From positions 248,001 to 312,000 of the forward strand of contig JBBDXS010000014.1 in NCBI GenBank assembly GCA_040902195.1: a stretch of DNA of 64,000 nt, in the 5' to 3' direction. Source of the stretch: JBBDXS01 sp040902195 (lineage in GTDB: Bacteria > Chloroflexota > Dehalococcoidia > DSTF01 > RBG-16-68-14). The notes under the pieces were generated by a model. It was not told where the DNA came from, made no database searches, and worked only from the letters and a program-made list of their open reading frames with translations. This document shows, in pieces, positions 1 through 7,652 of this stretch. How positions within the stretch are numbered: position 1 is the stretch's first letter; every line of letters begins with the position of its first letter. Made by a program: the position numbers and the translations under genes.

Positions 1-26
1 CTGAACCTACGAATGCGTAGGTTCAG
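1..26. terminator. Perfect hairpin downstream of the methyltransferase gene
   Basis: An 11-base arm (CTGAACCTACG) is followed by a 4-base loop and its exact reverse complement. It lies 37 bases past the stop of the minus-strand methyltransferase gene, where a terminator would be expected. No T-run can be assessed because the window begins here, so it could also be an extragenic palindrome. Confidence 0.5.
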
Positions 27-63
27 CAAGGATTGGGGGGCAGGATCGAGAAGGATTACGGCC

Positions 64-633
64 CTACGCGGGCTTGCGCGCGCGCCAGTTGAAGCCGCTC
101 TTCCCCCACACGTTCACCTTGCAATCGATGAAGCCCGCCGCCTCCAGCCGCGCAGCGAACGTCTCGGGGTCGACGGGTACCCGCGTGTCGAGGACGTGGA
201 AGAGGTTCCAGCGCAGGCTGGGCAGGCTGTCGGAGCCGGTGAAGACGCAGCCAGGACGCAGCACGCGACACGCCTCGGCCAGCAGCTTGTCCTGCAGCGC
301 TGGCGATGGGACATGATGCAGCATCGTGAAGCTCACCGCGCTGCTGAACGAGTTGTCGGGCAGCGTCAGCGCCGTCGCGTCGCCTTCGATGACCGTGACG
401 TTTGTAGCAACCAGGCGCGCCTTCAGCTTCTCCGCCAGCTTGTGGTCGATCTCGACCGCCGTCAGGCGCGGCACGCGCTCGCGCAGCCAGTCGGTCGTCA
501 CGCCGGGGCCGGGCCCGACCTCGAGCACGTGGTCGCCGAGATCGAGATCGCCGATCACGCCCGGCAGCATGTACTGCTGTACGCCCTTCGCCCAACCCTT
601 CGAGTTGCAATACCAGCGGTGAACCAGGTTCAC
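64..633 (-). CDS. Class I SAM-dependent methyltransferase
   Basis: A 189-residue Rossmann-fold methyltransferase. Motif I is visible as VLEVGPGPG (about residues 37-45), followed by an acidic residue ending strand 2 (VEID) and the FTMLHHV segment typical of motif IV in Methyltransf_11 proteins. The substrate cannot be told; small-molecule or lipid methylation are both possible. It starts with GTG, and that GTG overlaps the TGA of the upstream MBL-fold gene (GTGA, 4 bases), so the two are translationally coupled in one minus-strand operon. A perfect hairpin lies just downstream. Confidence 0.8.
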   Translation of the reverse strand: MNLVHRWYCNSKGWAKGVQQYMLPGVIGDLDLGDHVLEVGPGPGVTTDWLRERVPRLTAVEIDHKLAEKLKARLVATNVTVIEGDATALTLPDNSFSSAVSFTMLHHVPSPALQDKLLAEACRVLRPGCVFTGSDSLPSLRWNLFHVLDTRVPVDPETFAARLEAAGFIDCKVNVWGKSGFNWRARKPA

Positions 634-1535
634 GACAGCACGTCCACGCGTTCAAGGTAGCCCAGCTCGCGTAGCTCTGCACCCGGCGCGACCCGCGCGA
701 GCTCGTCGCGCAGCGGCGACAGGTCATCGACGCCGCGCGTGACGGGCGGCATCCAGTTGTCGTGGTGGCAGAGCACGACGGTGCGCGACTGCAGCCACGC
801 GGCCTCCTGCGCGACAAACTGCGCGATCGATCCTTCGTACGGCTCGCCGTCGATGTTCGGCCGGCCGGACGCGGCCAGGATCGCAACGTCCGCGCGCAAG
901 TCGCGGAGCACGCCGGACCAGCAGCCCGACGTGTCCTGGTAGAAGATCGCGCCCGCCGGCGTCTCGATCAGGTAGGCCAGCGGCCCTCCTGTCTCGCCGC
1001 TCCCGACCGATGTCGCGATGTGGTTGCGCAGCGCGAGCGCGTCGTCGTCGCCCATCGCAATCGCGCGCGCGATCTGCTCGACGAGGCCGCCCACGGTCGC
1101 GGCGCGCTCGTCTTCCGTCAGCCCGACATAGCCGCTGCGCTCCTCGCCGAGCGGGATGCTCCCGGCGCACCACGTGCAGGCGTGCAGGCCCGGCAAGACG
1201 CGCACTGTGACGCCGGGGGCCAATCGATGGCGTTCACCGCCCTGCGAGCGCAGGAGTTGCTCCTTCGCCACGCCCCCCTTCAGCAGCACGCGACACGTCT
1301 CGTGCGACCCGATCACGCGCGCGCCGGTGCTGCGCGCGATCTGCTCGGCGCCCGACAGGTGATCGAAGTGGCTGTGGCCGACGAGTACGAAATCGGCGCG
1401 ATCGACGTCCTTCGCGGAGAGGCCCACCGGCGGCGCTTTCGGCACGCGGTCCATGTACGCATCGAGGAAGACCACGAGGTCATCGATGCGTAGCCGGAAC
1501 GTCGCGACCCCGAGCCACTCCAGGGTGATAGTCAT
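630..1535 (-). CDS. MBL-fold metallo-hydrolase (UlaG/beta-lactamase-like)
   Basis: A 301-residue metallo-beta-lactamase-fold protein. The first metal motif H54-x-H56-x-D58-H59 (HSHFDH) is intact, and a late CHH segment supplies further histidines. It opens directly with the first beta strand (ITLEWLGVATFRL), as in UlaG-like lactonases and RNase Z-like hydrolases. No signal peptide is present, so it is cytoplasmic. The ATG start is preceded by a GGAGG ribosome site about 8 bases upstream. It is the first gene of a two-gene operon with the methyltransferase and is divergent from the CoA-transferase gene. The substrate is unknown. Confidence 0.8.
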   Translation of the reverse strand: MTITLEWLGVATFRLRIDDLVVFLDAYMDRVPKAPPVGLSAKDVDRADFVLVGHSHFDHLSGAEQIARSTGARVIGSHETCRVLLKGGVAKEQLLRSQGGERHRLAPGVTVRVLPGLHACTWCAGSIPLGEERSGYVGLTEDERAATVGGLVEQIARAIAMGDDDALALRNHIATSVGSGETGGPLAYLIETPAGAIFYQDTSGCWSGVLRDLRADVAILAASGRPNIDGEPYEGSIAQFVAQEAAWLQSRTVVLCHHDNWMPPVTRGVDDLSPLRDELARVAPGAELRELGYLERVDVLS

Positions 1536-1580
1536 TTCAAGCCTCCGAGGCGGAACAATCCTAACGCACGCGCGTTTAGG

Positions 1581-1608
1581 TTGACACCCTCGCGCCGTCC
1601 AGTAGAAT
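1581..1608 (+). promoter_or_regulatory. Sigma70-type promoter of the CoA-transferase gene
   Basis: TTGACA at 1581-1586, a 16-base spacer and TAGAAT at 1603-1608. The expected transcription start (about 1615) is only a few bases before the ATG at 1620, so the mRNA is predicted to be leaderless or nearly so. No Shine-Dalgarno sequence is present. Confidence 0.75.
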
Positions 1609-1619
1609 GCCCAAGGATT

Positions 1620-2858
1620 ATGTCTGATCCACTACCCAGCGCCCTCGACGATATTCGCATCCTCGACCTGACCGGCCAGATCGGTGCGTACTGCACCAAG
1701 CTGCTCGCCGATCTAGGGGCCGACGTGATCAAGATCGAGCCGCCGGAGGGCGATGCGACGCGCCTTATCGGGCCGTTCTACCACGACGAGGCCGGACCGG
1801 AGCAGAGCCTGCTCTTCTACAACCTGAACACGAACAAGCGCGGCATCACGCTCGATCTGGAGGATGAGGGCGACCGCGAGCGCTTCCGCAAGCTCGCCGC
1901 GACGGCGGACATCGTTGTCGAATCGTTCGCGCCGGGCTATCTCGATAGCCTCGGTCTAGGCTACGAAGGCCTCTCCAAGCTACGCGAGGACGTCATCCTC
2001 ACCTCGATTACGGGGTTCGGCCAATGGGGGCCGCACGCGGGATATCTGGCGCCGGACATCGTCGGCGTCGCGATGGCGGGCATCATGTGGCTCGCCGGCG
2101 ACCCGCAAGACCCGCCGAACGTGCCGTGCGCGTACCAGGGCTACGTCTGCGCATCGATCCAGGCGGCTGGCGGTACGATGATGGCGCTCTATCATCGCGA
2201 CGCCACGGGCGAAGGACAGCACGTCGACGTGTCGATGCAGGAGGCGTTGCTCATCGCGGAAGAAACCGCGATGCAGACGTACGACATGAACAAGATCGTT
2301 CGCTCGCGGACAGGCGGCCGCACGTCGGTGCCGTTTCCGGTCCCGGGCATCGGCCCGTACGAAGCGATGGACGGCTGGGTGTTCTCCTACGTTGGTACGC
2401 CGGGCGGCGCGCCGTGGCCGGAGATGCTGCGCTGGCTCGAGGAGGAGGGCATGGCGGAAGACCTGTCCGCCGCGCCCCACCGAGAGGTCATCGAGCAACT
2501 CAACCTGCGCTTCCTCACGGCGATTGCGCTCGATAAGGACCTGCGCGAGAAGAGCGTCGGCACCCTCGAGCGCATCGGAGAGGTGCTGAGCGCGTTCTTC
2601 AAGAGCAAGTCGAAGTGGGAGCTGTACGAGCAGGGCCAGCGACGCCGGCTGCTGATCGGCATCGTGAGCACGCCGGAGGACCTCGCGAAGAACCCGCAGC
2701 TCATCGCGCGCGGCTGGTACCAGGACATCGACCACGAGCAGCTACACGACACGCTGCGTTACCCCGGCCCGCCCTACCGCCTGTCCGAGACGCCGTGGCG
2801 CATCGAGCGGCGCGCGCCGCTCCTCGGCGAGCACAACGCCGCTTTGGGACCGCGGTAA
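1620..2858 (+). CDS. CaiB/BaiF (family III) CoA-transferase
   Basis: A 412-residue family III CoA-transferase. The N-terminus (LDLTGQIGAYCTKLLADLGADVIKIEPPEGD) is the family hallmark, and the candidate catalytic aspartate is D146 in LAPDIVG. The enzyme moves CoA between carboxylic acids through an aspartyl-CoA thioester. The substrate is not readable from sequence; relatives act on formate/oxalate, carnitine, benzylsuccinate or 2-hydroxy acids. An in-frame ATG 39 bases upstream exists, but the 1620 start fits the family N-terminus and the promoter. With the second CoA-transferase at 3617 and the 2-hydroxyacyl-CoA lyase at 7653 it may form an acid activation and cleavage route. Confidence 0.9.
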   Translation: MSDPLPSALDDIRILDLTGQIGAYCTKLLADLGADVIKIEPPEGDATRLIGPFYHDEAGPEQSLLFYNLNTNKRGITLDLEDEGDRERFRKLAATADIVVESFAPGYLDSLGLGYEGLSKLREDVILTSITGFGQWGPHAGYLAPDIVGVAMAGIMWLAGDPQDPPNVPCAYQGYVCASIQAAGGTMMALYHRDATGEGQHVDVSMQEALLIAEETAMQTYDMNKIVRSRTGGRTSVPFPVPGIGPYEAMDGWVFSYVGTPGGAPWPEMLRWLEEEGMAEDLSAAPHREVIEQLNLRFLTAIALDKDLREKSVGTLERIGEVLSAFFKSKSKWELYEQGQRRRLLIGIVSTPEDLAKNPQLIARGWYQDIDHEQLHDTLRYPGPPYRLSETPWRIERRAPLLGEHNAALGPR

Positions 2859-2866
2859 CGACACGA

Positions 2867-3607
2867 ATGCGGATCCACATCCTCGCTGTCGCTGTCGCTG
2901 CCGTTGCGCTGGCGTTCGCGTTCAGCCTGAGCGCATCGAACGTCACGCAGGCATCCGACGTGATACCAGGTAACGTCAACTGTAACGCACGCACGGACGC
3001 GATCGACGCCTCGCTCATCCTGCAGCTCGATGCGCATCTGGTATCAAGCCTGCCCTGCCAGACCGCAGGCGACATCAACAGCGATGGCGCCGCGAACGCG
3101 ATCGACGGGTCGTTCATCCTCCAGACCGTCGCAGGGCTGATCCCGTCGTTCGGCGCCGTGATCTCGATCGACATCGAGACGGCGCAGCCGATCGGCGTAG
3201 GACAGCAGTTCGTCGCGGAGATCCACGTGGATAACGCGCCCCGGCTGTCGGCGTACGAGTTCCGGCTCGTGTTCGACGACGCGGACGTGTCGTTCGTGGG
3301 GATGGGCGACCTCGGCGACATGTTCGCCGACAGCCAGCGCAATCCGATCTGTACGGCTGAGCCAGGGGCCTTCCATTGGAACTGCTTCTCAGCGGGGCCG
3401 CCCGTCTGCCTCGGCGGCGGGCTTGGGCCGTCGGGCTCGGGCACGCTTGGGCGCGCGGTCTTCCGTGCGGAGCAAGCGGGCGTGACGTCCGTCGATCTGG
3501 CAGACACGGAGCTGGTCTGGGACGACATCATCCCCTGCGATCCCGTGGACTTTCGCGTCTATCCTATCCCCCACAAGCAACGCAACGCCACGCTCACGAT
3601 CGAGTAG
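2867..3607 (+). CDS. Secreted protein with dockerin repeats and a cohesin-like domain
   Basis: A 246-residue exported protein. Residues 1-30 form a signal peptide. Two dockerin type I-like repeats follow (about residues 35-90), each with the D/N-rich Ca-binding loop and the IDASLILQ / IDGSFILQ helix. A cohesin-like beta sandwich fills the rest (from about residue 97: ISIDIETAQ... AYEFRLVFDD). Having both partner modules in one chain is unusual compared with cellulosomal proteins. There is no catalytic domain, so a surface-assembly or adhesion role is inferred. It starts 8 bases after the CoA-transferase stop. Confidence 0.75.
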   Translation: MRIHILAVAVAAVALAFAFSLSASNVTQASDVIPGNVNCNARTDAIDASLILQLDAHLVSSLPCQTAGDINSDGAANAIDGSFILQTVAGLIPSFGAVISIDIETAQPIGVGQQFVAEIHVDNAPRLSAYEFRLVFDDADVSFVGMGDLGDMFADSQRNPICTAEPGAFHWNCFSAGPPVCLGGGLGPSGSGTLGRAVFRAEQAGVTSVDLADTELVWDDIIPCDPVDFRVYPIPHKQRNATLTIE

Positions 3608-3616
3608 GATTGGCGC

Positions 3617-4873
3617 ATGACAAGCACGTTACCGCTCACCGGCATCAACGTCGCGGACTTCTCGTGGTTTGCCGCCGGTCCCATCTGCGCCCAGACGCTC
3701 GGCACGTACGGCGCGACGGTCGTCCGCGTAGAGTCCGAATCGCACATGGACGGACTGCGCGGCGTGGGCCCGTTCCCCACCGGCAAGACCGGCTACAACG
3801 TGAGCGGCTACTACAACAACTACAACGTCAACAAGCTCAACGTGACGATCAACATGAACACCGACAAGGGCCGCGACCTGGCGCTTCGCCTCGTGCGCTG
3901 GGCCGACGTCTTCATCACGAACATCACGCCCCGCGTGATCGAGAGGTGGCGGCTCACGTACGACGAGCTGCTGAAGGAACGGCCCGATATCATCGCGGTC
4001 TACCAGCCGATGCAGGGCTACGACGGCCCCCATCGCGACTTCCTCGGCTTCGGCGCGGTGCTCACGCCGATTACCGGCTTCAGTCACCTCACCGGCTTCC
4101 CGGACCGGCCGCCCGCCGGCCTCGGTACGAACTACCCCGACTACGTCATCAACCCGGGCCACACGCTCGTCGCCGTCCTCGCGGCGCTGCGCTATCGGCG
4201 GCGCACCGGAAAGGGCCAGCGTATCGAGCTGTCGCAACTCGAGTCGTCCGTCGCCGCGATCGCGCCCGCCGTGATGGACTACACCGTGAACGGCCGCATC
4301 GAGACGCGCGCGGGCAATCGATCGCCGTATGCCGCGCCGCACGGGGCGTTCTTGTGCAAGACGATCAAGGTGTCGACGCCGTTCGGTGAGGCGGATGAGC
4401 AGCGCTGGTGCGCGATCGCCTGCCTGAGCGACGAGCAGTGGCAATCGCTACGCCGCACCATGGGCGATCCCGAATGGGCGCGCAGCGATCGCTTCGCCAC
4501 GCTGGCCGGGCGCAAAGAGCATGAGGACGATCTCGAACGCGGCATCACGGAATGGACGTCGGAGCGGCTCGATACCGAGGTCATGGAGACACTGCAGGCG
4601 GCGGGCGTACCCGCCGGCGTCGTCCAGAACGCCCGCGACATCCTCGAGAGCGACCCGCACATGCGCGAGCGCGGCTACTACGTCTACCTCGACCACCCGG
4701 AGGCCGGCCACAACGCCTACGACGGCCCGGGCTTCCGCCTCACGAAGACGCCCGCGCAGTATCGCACGCCGGCAGCGTGCCTGGGCGAGCACAACTTCCA
4801 GGTCGCGACGGAGATTCTCGGCCTCACGCCGGACGAGATCGCCGACCTGATGGCCGAGCAGGTGCTGTACTAG
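3617..4873 (+). CDS. CaiB/BaiF (family III) CoA-transferase
   Basis: A 418-residue second family III CoA-transferase, clearly divergent from the first. The N-terminal motif VADFSWFAAGPICAQTLGTYGATVVRVES is typical and the candidate catalytic aspartate is D175 (NYPDYV). A TAGGAT box at 3605-3610, 6 bases before the ATG, suggests a leaderless transcript, though read-through from upstream is also possible. Its stop codon shares the tetranucleotide CTAG with the stop of the convergent lipoprotein gene (4-base overlap). The substrate is unknown; proximity to the lyase at 7653 makes formyl-CoA/oxalate or 2-hydroxyacid activation plausible. Confidence 0.9.
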   Translation: MTSTLPLTGINVADFSWFAAGPICAQTLGTYGATVVRVESESHMDGLRGVGPFPTGKTGYNVSGYYNNYNVNKLNVTINMNTDKGRDLALRLVRWADVFITNITPRVIERWRLTYDELLKERPDIIAVYQPMQGYDGPHRDFLGFGAVLTPITGFSHLTGFPDRPPAGLGTNYPDYVINPGHTLVAVLAALRYRRRTGKGQRIELSQLESSVAAIAPAVMDYTVNGRIETRAGNRSPYAAPHGAFLCKTIKVSTPFGEADEQRWCAIACLSDEQWQSLRRTMGDPEWARSDRFATLAGRKEHEDDLERGITEWTSERLDTEVMETLQAAGVPAGVVQNARDILESDPHMRERGYYVYLDHPEAGHNAYDGPGFRLTKTPAQYRTPAACLGEHNFQVATEILGLTPDEIADLMAEQVLY

Positions 4874-6162
4874 CGCACCTGCGCGGGTGGCACGCAGACC
4901 TCTGTCACCGTGTACTGCGACGAGCTCGTGCTACTCCCATCGAGTTTGGCTAGCACAGTGATTAAGGATAGTCGCTCGACGGTCGTTGTGTACGGGCCGC
5001 CGGACACGATCGTCCACACGAGCTCGAACTCGCCGTTCTCATTGGTAACGTCGCCTGCACGCACCTCAGGTCCCGGATTTTCTTCGTCATAGACGAGTCC
5101 TGGACCGCTCGCCAGCTCGCTCACGACCACGCCGCGCACAGGTATGCCGGCATCGTCCGTCAGACGTCCCCTCTTCTGAAGCTCGCTGCTGACGCCGGGA
5201 TTCGTGTGCTCGCAGCCAATATTCTGCTCCAGGTGCAGCACCGGCCCTGGCGGCGCCTCAGTTGACGGCGGACTGGTCGGCTGTACAACCGTGCCCTCTA
5301 CACACTCGACGACGTCCTCAAGCGTAAGGGCCAGCGTAGTTGTCAGATCGGGCAGGTCGATTACGTGGCTCACGCCCCTGACGTTGATGCCGTTCGAGCC
5401 GGTGCCGGGCCGTTCGCAGGAGAACGTCGCCCTCGTTGAAGCGTGGGAGCCTGCTTCCCCACCGATGTCCTCGAGAGGCACCTCCCGCGGGGTGGTGAGC
5501 GCGACCGGCGCGCCATCCAGCCACCTGGCCCCAATGTTCGTAATCGCGACGATACTTCCCCGGAAGTTATCTACGCCAGCCGTGAGCTCGTACTGCTCTC
5601 CTACACCTCGCCGCCGCTGCAGTCCATTCAGGCCAACGTACAGCGCCCCCTTGGTCCGCGAGATGTAGCTGAAGTGCTCGATCTCGGCCTGCACCGTCAC
5701 GGTTTCCTCACCCAGCGTGTGGGACGTGTTTGAATCGAGCACTTCCCGTCCCGCGGTAGCACTGAAGCTCACCAGCCCGTACGCCGACTGCGCCCCCTCC
5801 TCGTCGTCCAGCTCGCTCCGTTGCAGCGTCAGCGTCGCCGTCGCCGGCTGCGAGAGCGTCAGACCGTCCGGCTCCAGCAGATAACCCGTACCGGAGCCGA
5901 GGAGCTGGCTCAGCTCGACGGGCAGCTGGTCGTTCGGTACCGCTGTGATCGAGACCTGCGTGCCTTCCGGCATCGCGCCGTCCGGAATGAGGATCGAGAG
6001 CGCGCCGTCGTCGCTCGCTACCGTCGTGCCGGCTGGCGTTGGCGGCGCCGCGGGCGTTGCCGTCCCACCCTTGTCTTTGCTGTCGCCTCCGCACGATGCG
6101 AGCGCCAGCGCCACTGCCACGCCGACGGCGAGGATAAGAGATCGAGGTAGAGAGCGGCCCAT
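4870..6162 (-). CDS. Lipoprotein with ZU5-like N-terminal domain
   Basis: A 430-residue exported lipoprotein. The signal peptide ends in the lipobox LASC, followed by CGGDSKDK, a string shared with the lipoprotein at 48766. Residues about 45-170 resemble a ZU5-type beta domain (LSILIPDGAM, YLLEPDG, PATATLTL, EHFSYI). The C-terminal half looks like Ig-fold material (GIPVRGVVVSELASG... NGEFELVWTI). The start at 6162 is chosen because AGGAGG lies just upstream and it gives a clean signal peptide; a 21-residue upstream extension would spoil it. The role at the cell surface is unknown. Confidence 0.7.
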   Translation of the reverse strand: MGRSLPRSLILAVGVAVALALASCGGDSKDKGGTATPAAPPTPAGTTVASDDGALSILIPDGAMPEGTQVSITAVPNDQLPVELSQLLGSGTGYLLEPDGLTLSQPATATLTLQRSELDDEEGAQSAYGLVSFSATAGREVLDSNTSHTLGEETVTVQAEIEHFSYISRTKGALYVGLNGLQRRRGVGEQYELTAGVDNFRGSIVAITNIGARWLDGAPVALTTPREVPLEDIGGEAGSHASTRATFSCERPGTGSNGINVRGVSHVIDLPDLTTTLALTLEDVVECVEGTVVQPTSPPSTEAPPGPVLHLEQNIGCEHTNPGVSSELQKRGRLTDDAGIPVRGVVVSELASGPGLVYDEENPGPEVRAGDVTNENGEFELVWTIVSGGPYTTTVERLSLITVLAKLDGSSTSSSQYTVTEVCVPPAQVR

Positions 6163-6240
6163 CGATGCGCCTCCTGCTGCCGCCGCCGGGCGGGTCGAAA
6201 CGTTGGGACAACTATACAAGTCCATCGGGTCGGGCGCTTC

Positions 6241-6269
6241 TTGACACGTTCTGCCCCCTGCGCGAAGAT
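6241..6269 (+). promoter_or_regulatory. Promoter of the 6301 lipoprotein gene
   Basis: TTGACA at 6241-6246, a 17-base spacer and a weak -10 GAAGAT at 6264-6269. The first 8 bases (TTGACACG) and most of the spacer (GCCCCTGCGC-like) recur in the promoter at 7523, suggesting a shared regulator or duplicated promoter. Confidence 0.55.
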
Positions 6270-6300
6270 TCGCAGGAGAACCTAACAGAACGAGGCGGCA

Positions 6301-7512
6301 ATGCGAAGACTTCCTGTCCTATCGATGGCCCTCCTCGCTATCATCCTCGCCTCATGCAACGGCGGCGGCGGCAACACCGATGACGCTACTCCGGTTACGA
6401 CAGCATCGCCGGAGATTCGTGAGACCCCGGATAACGTCTGGCTCGACCTCCTCTCGCGCGTGCCCGCGGACCAAGATGCGACATACGGCATCGTGATGAG
6501 CGACTTCGCGAGCTTCCGCGAAGCGCTGGACATTGCTCAGCCCGCCCACGATGCGCCGGGACAAGAAATCTTCGATTACGTCGGCTCGATCTCCCTCTTA
6601 CGCGACGAAGCCGGCAACCTCATTCAGTCCGGGATCAACACCCCTGAATTAATCGCTGGCTCGCAGTTCAACGCCGACTTTGAGGCGGTGCGGACGCGCT
6701 GGGGCTTCACTATCGCTGACCTCGACCAATCGCTCAGCGTGCTAAGCAACGACCGTTCCCTCGAGATCCTTCGCGGAAGATTCGATGGCGCGGCCATCGG
6801 TGACGCGCTGCGCAACGACGCCGCCTTTGCGAACGCACTACAGGTGGACGAACAACAAGGCGTTACGTTCTACGGCTGGATCGGCGCGCCGCCGACGGCT
6901 CCTGTATCACAACAGGAGATCGACGCGGCACAGAGGCTCGGCCTGTCGCTCGCGATCGATGAGAACCTCGTGTATTACGACAGGACCGACCGCATCGTCG
7001 GTGTGGTGAACGCGGCAAGCGGTCTCTCACCGTCGCTAACTGATATCGACGGCATCCGTCTGCTTGCCGAGGGGTTGGGACGGTATGATCTGTACGCGGC
7101 GGGGCTAGGAGGCCGTACGACGACGGTTTCAGTAGCGGCAGAGATCCAATGCGGTATCGGTTGTCCTGAGGACACATTGGCCGCTATCGAAAGCGAACTG
7201 CGGGCGCAGGGCGTTCTCCTGCCCTTCGACACGTACGTGACGGGGGCAGGGAGGGATGGCGAAGGCTTCTACTTCGTAGCCATCGTGCTGCACAGCGACG
7301 AGGCAACGGCGCAAACGAACGCCGACCTATTGCGGCAGCGAATTGAGCGCGGCGCGACAACAACGAGCCAGGAAAAGTGGAATGCCATCCTCCGAGATCT
7401 CGAGATATCCGCCGAAGGGCCTTTGCTGTATCTCATCGCGCACGTCGACGCACCGTCCTTGTGGAGCCAGTTACTCTTCGCGGGAAATCTCCTTCTCCTC
7501 ACGGAGGACTAG
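6301..7512 (+). CDS. Hypothetical lipoprotein
   Basis: A 403-residue exported lipoprotein of unrecognised family. Residues 1-19 are a lipoprotein signal with lipobox LASC, then a low-complexity GGGGN linker. The body has alternating segments such as LLSRVPADQDATYGIVMSDF and repeated LRxDAAF/LRAQGVLLPFD-like strands, loosely recalling DUF3352-type surface proteins, but this is weak. The start is supported by a GAGGCGG ribosome site. It has its own promoter (6241). Base composition is somewhat lower in GC than its neighbours. No catalytic motif is seen. Confidence 0.6.
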   Translation: MRRLPVLSMALLAIILASCNGGGGNTDDATPVTTASPEIRETPDNVWLDLLSRVPADQDATYGIVMSDFASFREALDIAQPAHDAPGQEIFDYVGSISLLRDEAGNLIQSGINTPELIAGSQFNADFEAVRTRWGFTIADLDQSLSVLSNDRSLEILRGRFDGAAIGDALRNDAAFANALQVDEQQGVTFYGWIGAPPTAPVSQQEIDAAQRLGLSLAIDENLVYYDRTDRIVGVVNAASGLSPSLTDIDGIRLLAEGLGRYDLYAAGLGGRTTTVSVAAEIQCGIGCPEDTLAAIESELRAQGVLLPFDTYVTGAGRDGEGFYFVAIVLHSDEATAQTNADLLRQRIERGATTTSQEKWNAILRDLEISAEGPLLYLIAHVDAPSLWSQLLFAGNLLLLTED

Positions 7513-7522
7513 TCTCTCTTTC

Positions 7523-7551
7523 TTGACACGATATCGCCCCTGCGCCATCAT
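7523..7551 (+). promoter_or_regulatory. Promoter of the 2-hydroxyacyl-CoA lyase gene
   Basis: TTGACA at 7523-7528, 17-base spacer, CATCAT at 7546-7551. The element is strikingly like the one at 6241 (TTGACACG plus a similar CCCCTGCGC end of the spacer). The untranslated leader would be about 95 bases and includes a heptamer repeat. Confidence 0.5.
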
Positions 7552-7606
7552 GCCTGGCGTCAACACCTCGATTCGTCCTAGCACGCCTAGCGCGGGGCGG
7601 GACCAT

Positions 7607-7634
7607 GTTCCTGGTTCCCTGTTCCTTGTTCCTT
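7607..7634. repeat. Tandem heptamer repeat (GTTCCNT)4
   Basis: Four consecutive 7-base units: GTTCCTG, GTTCCCT, GTTCCTT, GTTCCTT. It lies in the leader of the lyase gene just before the AAAGGAG ribosome site. Related (GTTCCNT)n runs occur at 63267-63301 and, in a looser form, at 24002-24068. Confidence 0.85.
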
Positions 7635-7652
7635 CGAAAGGAGCACACATCG

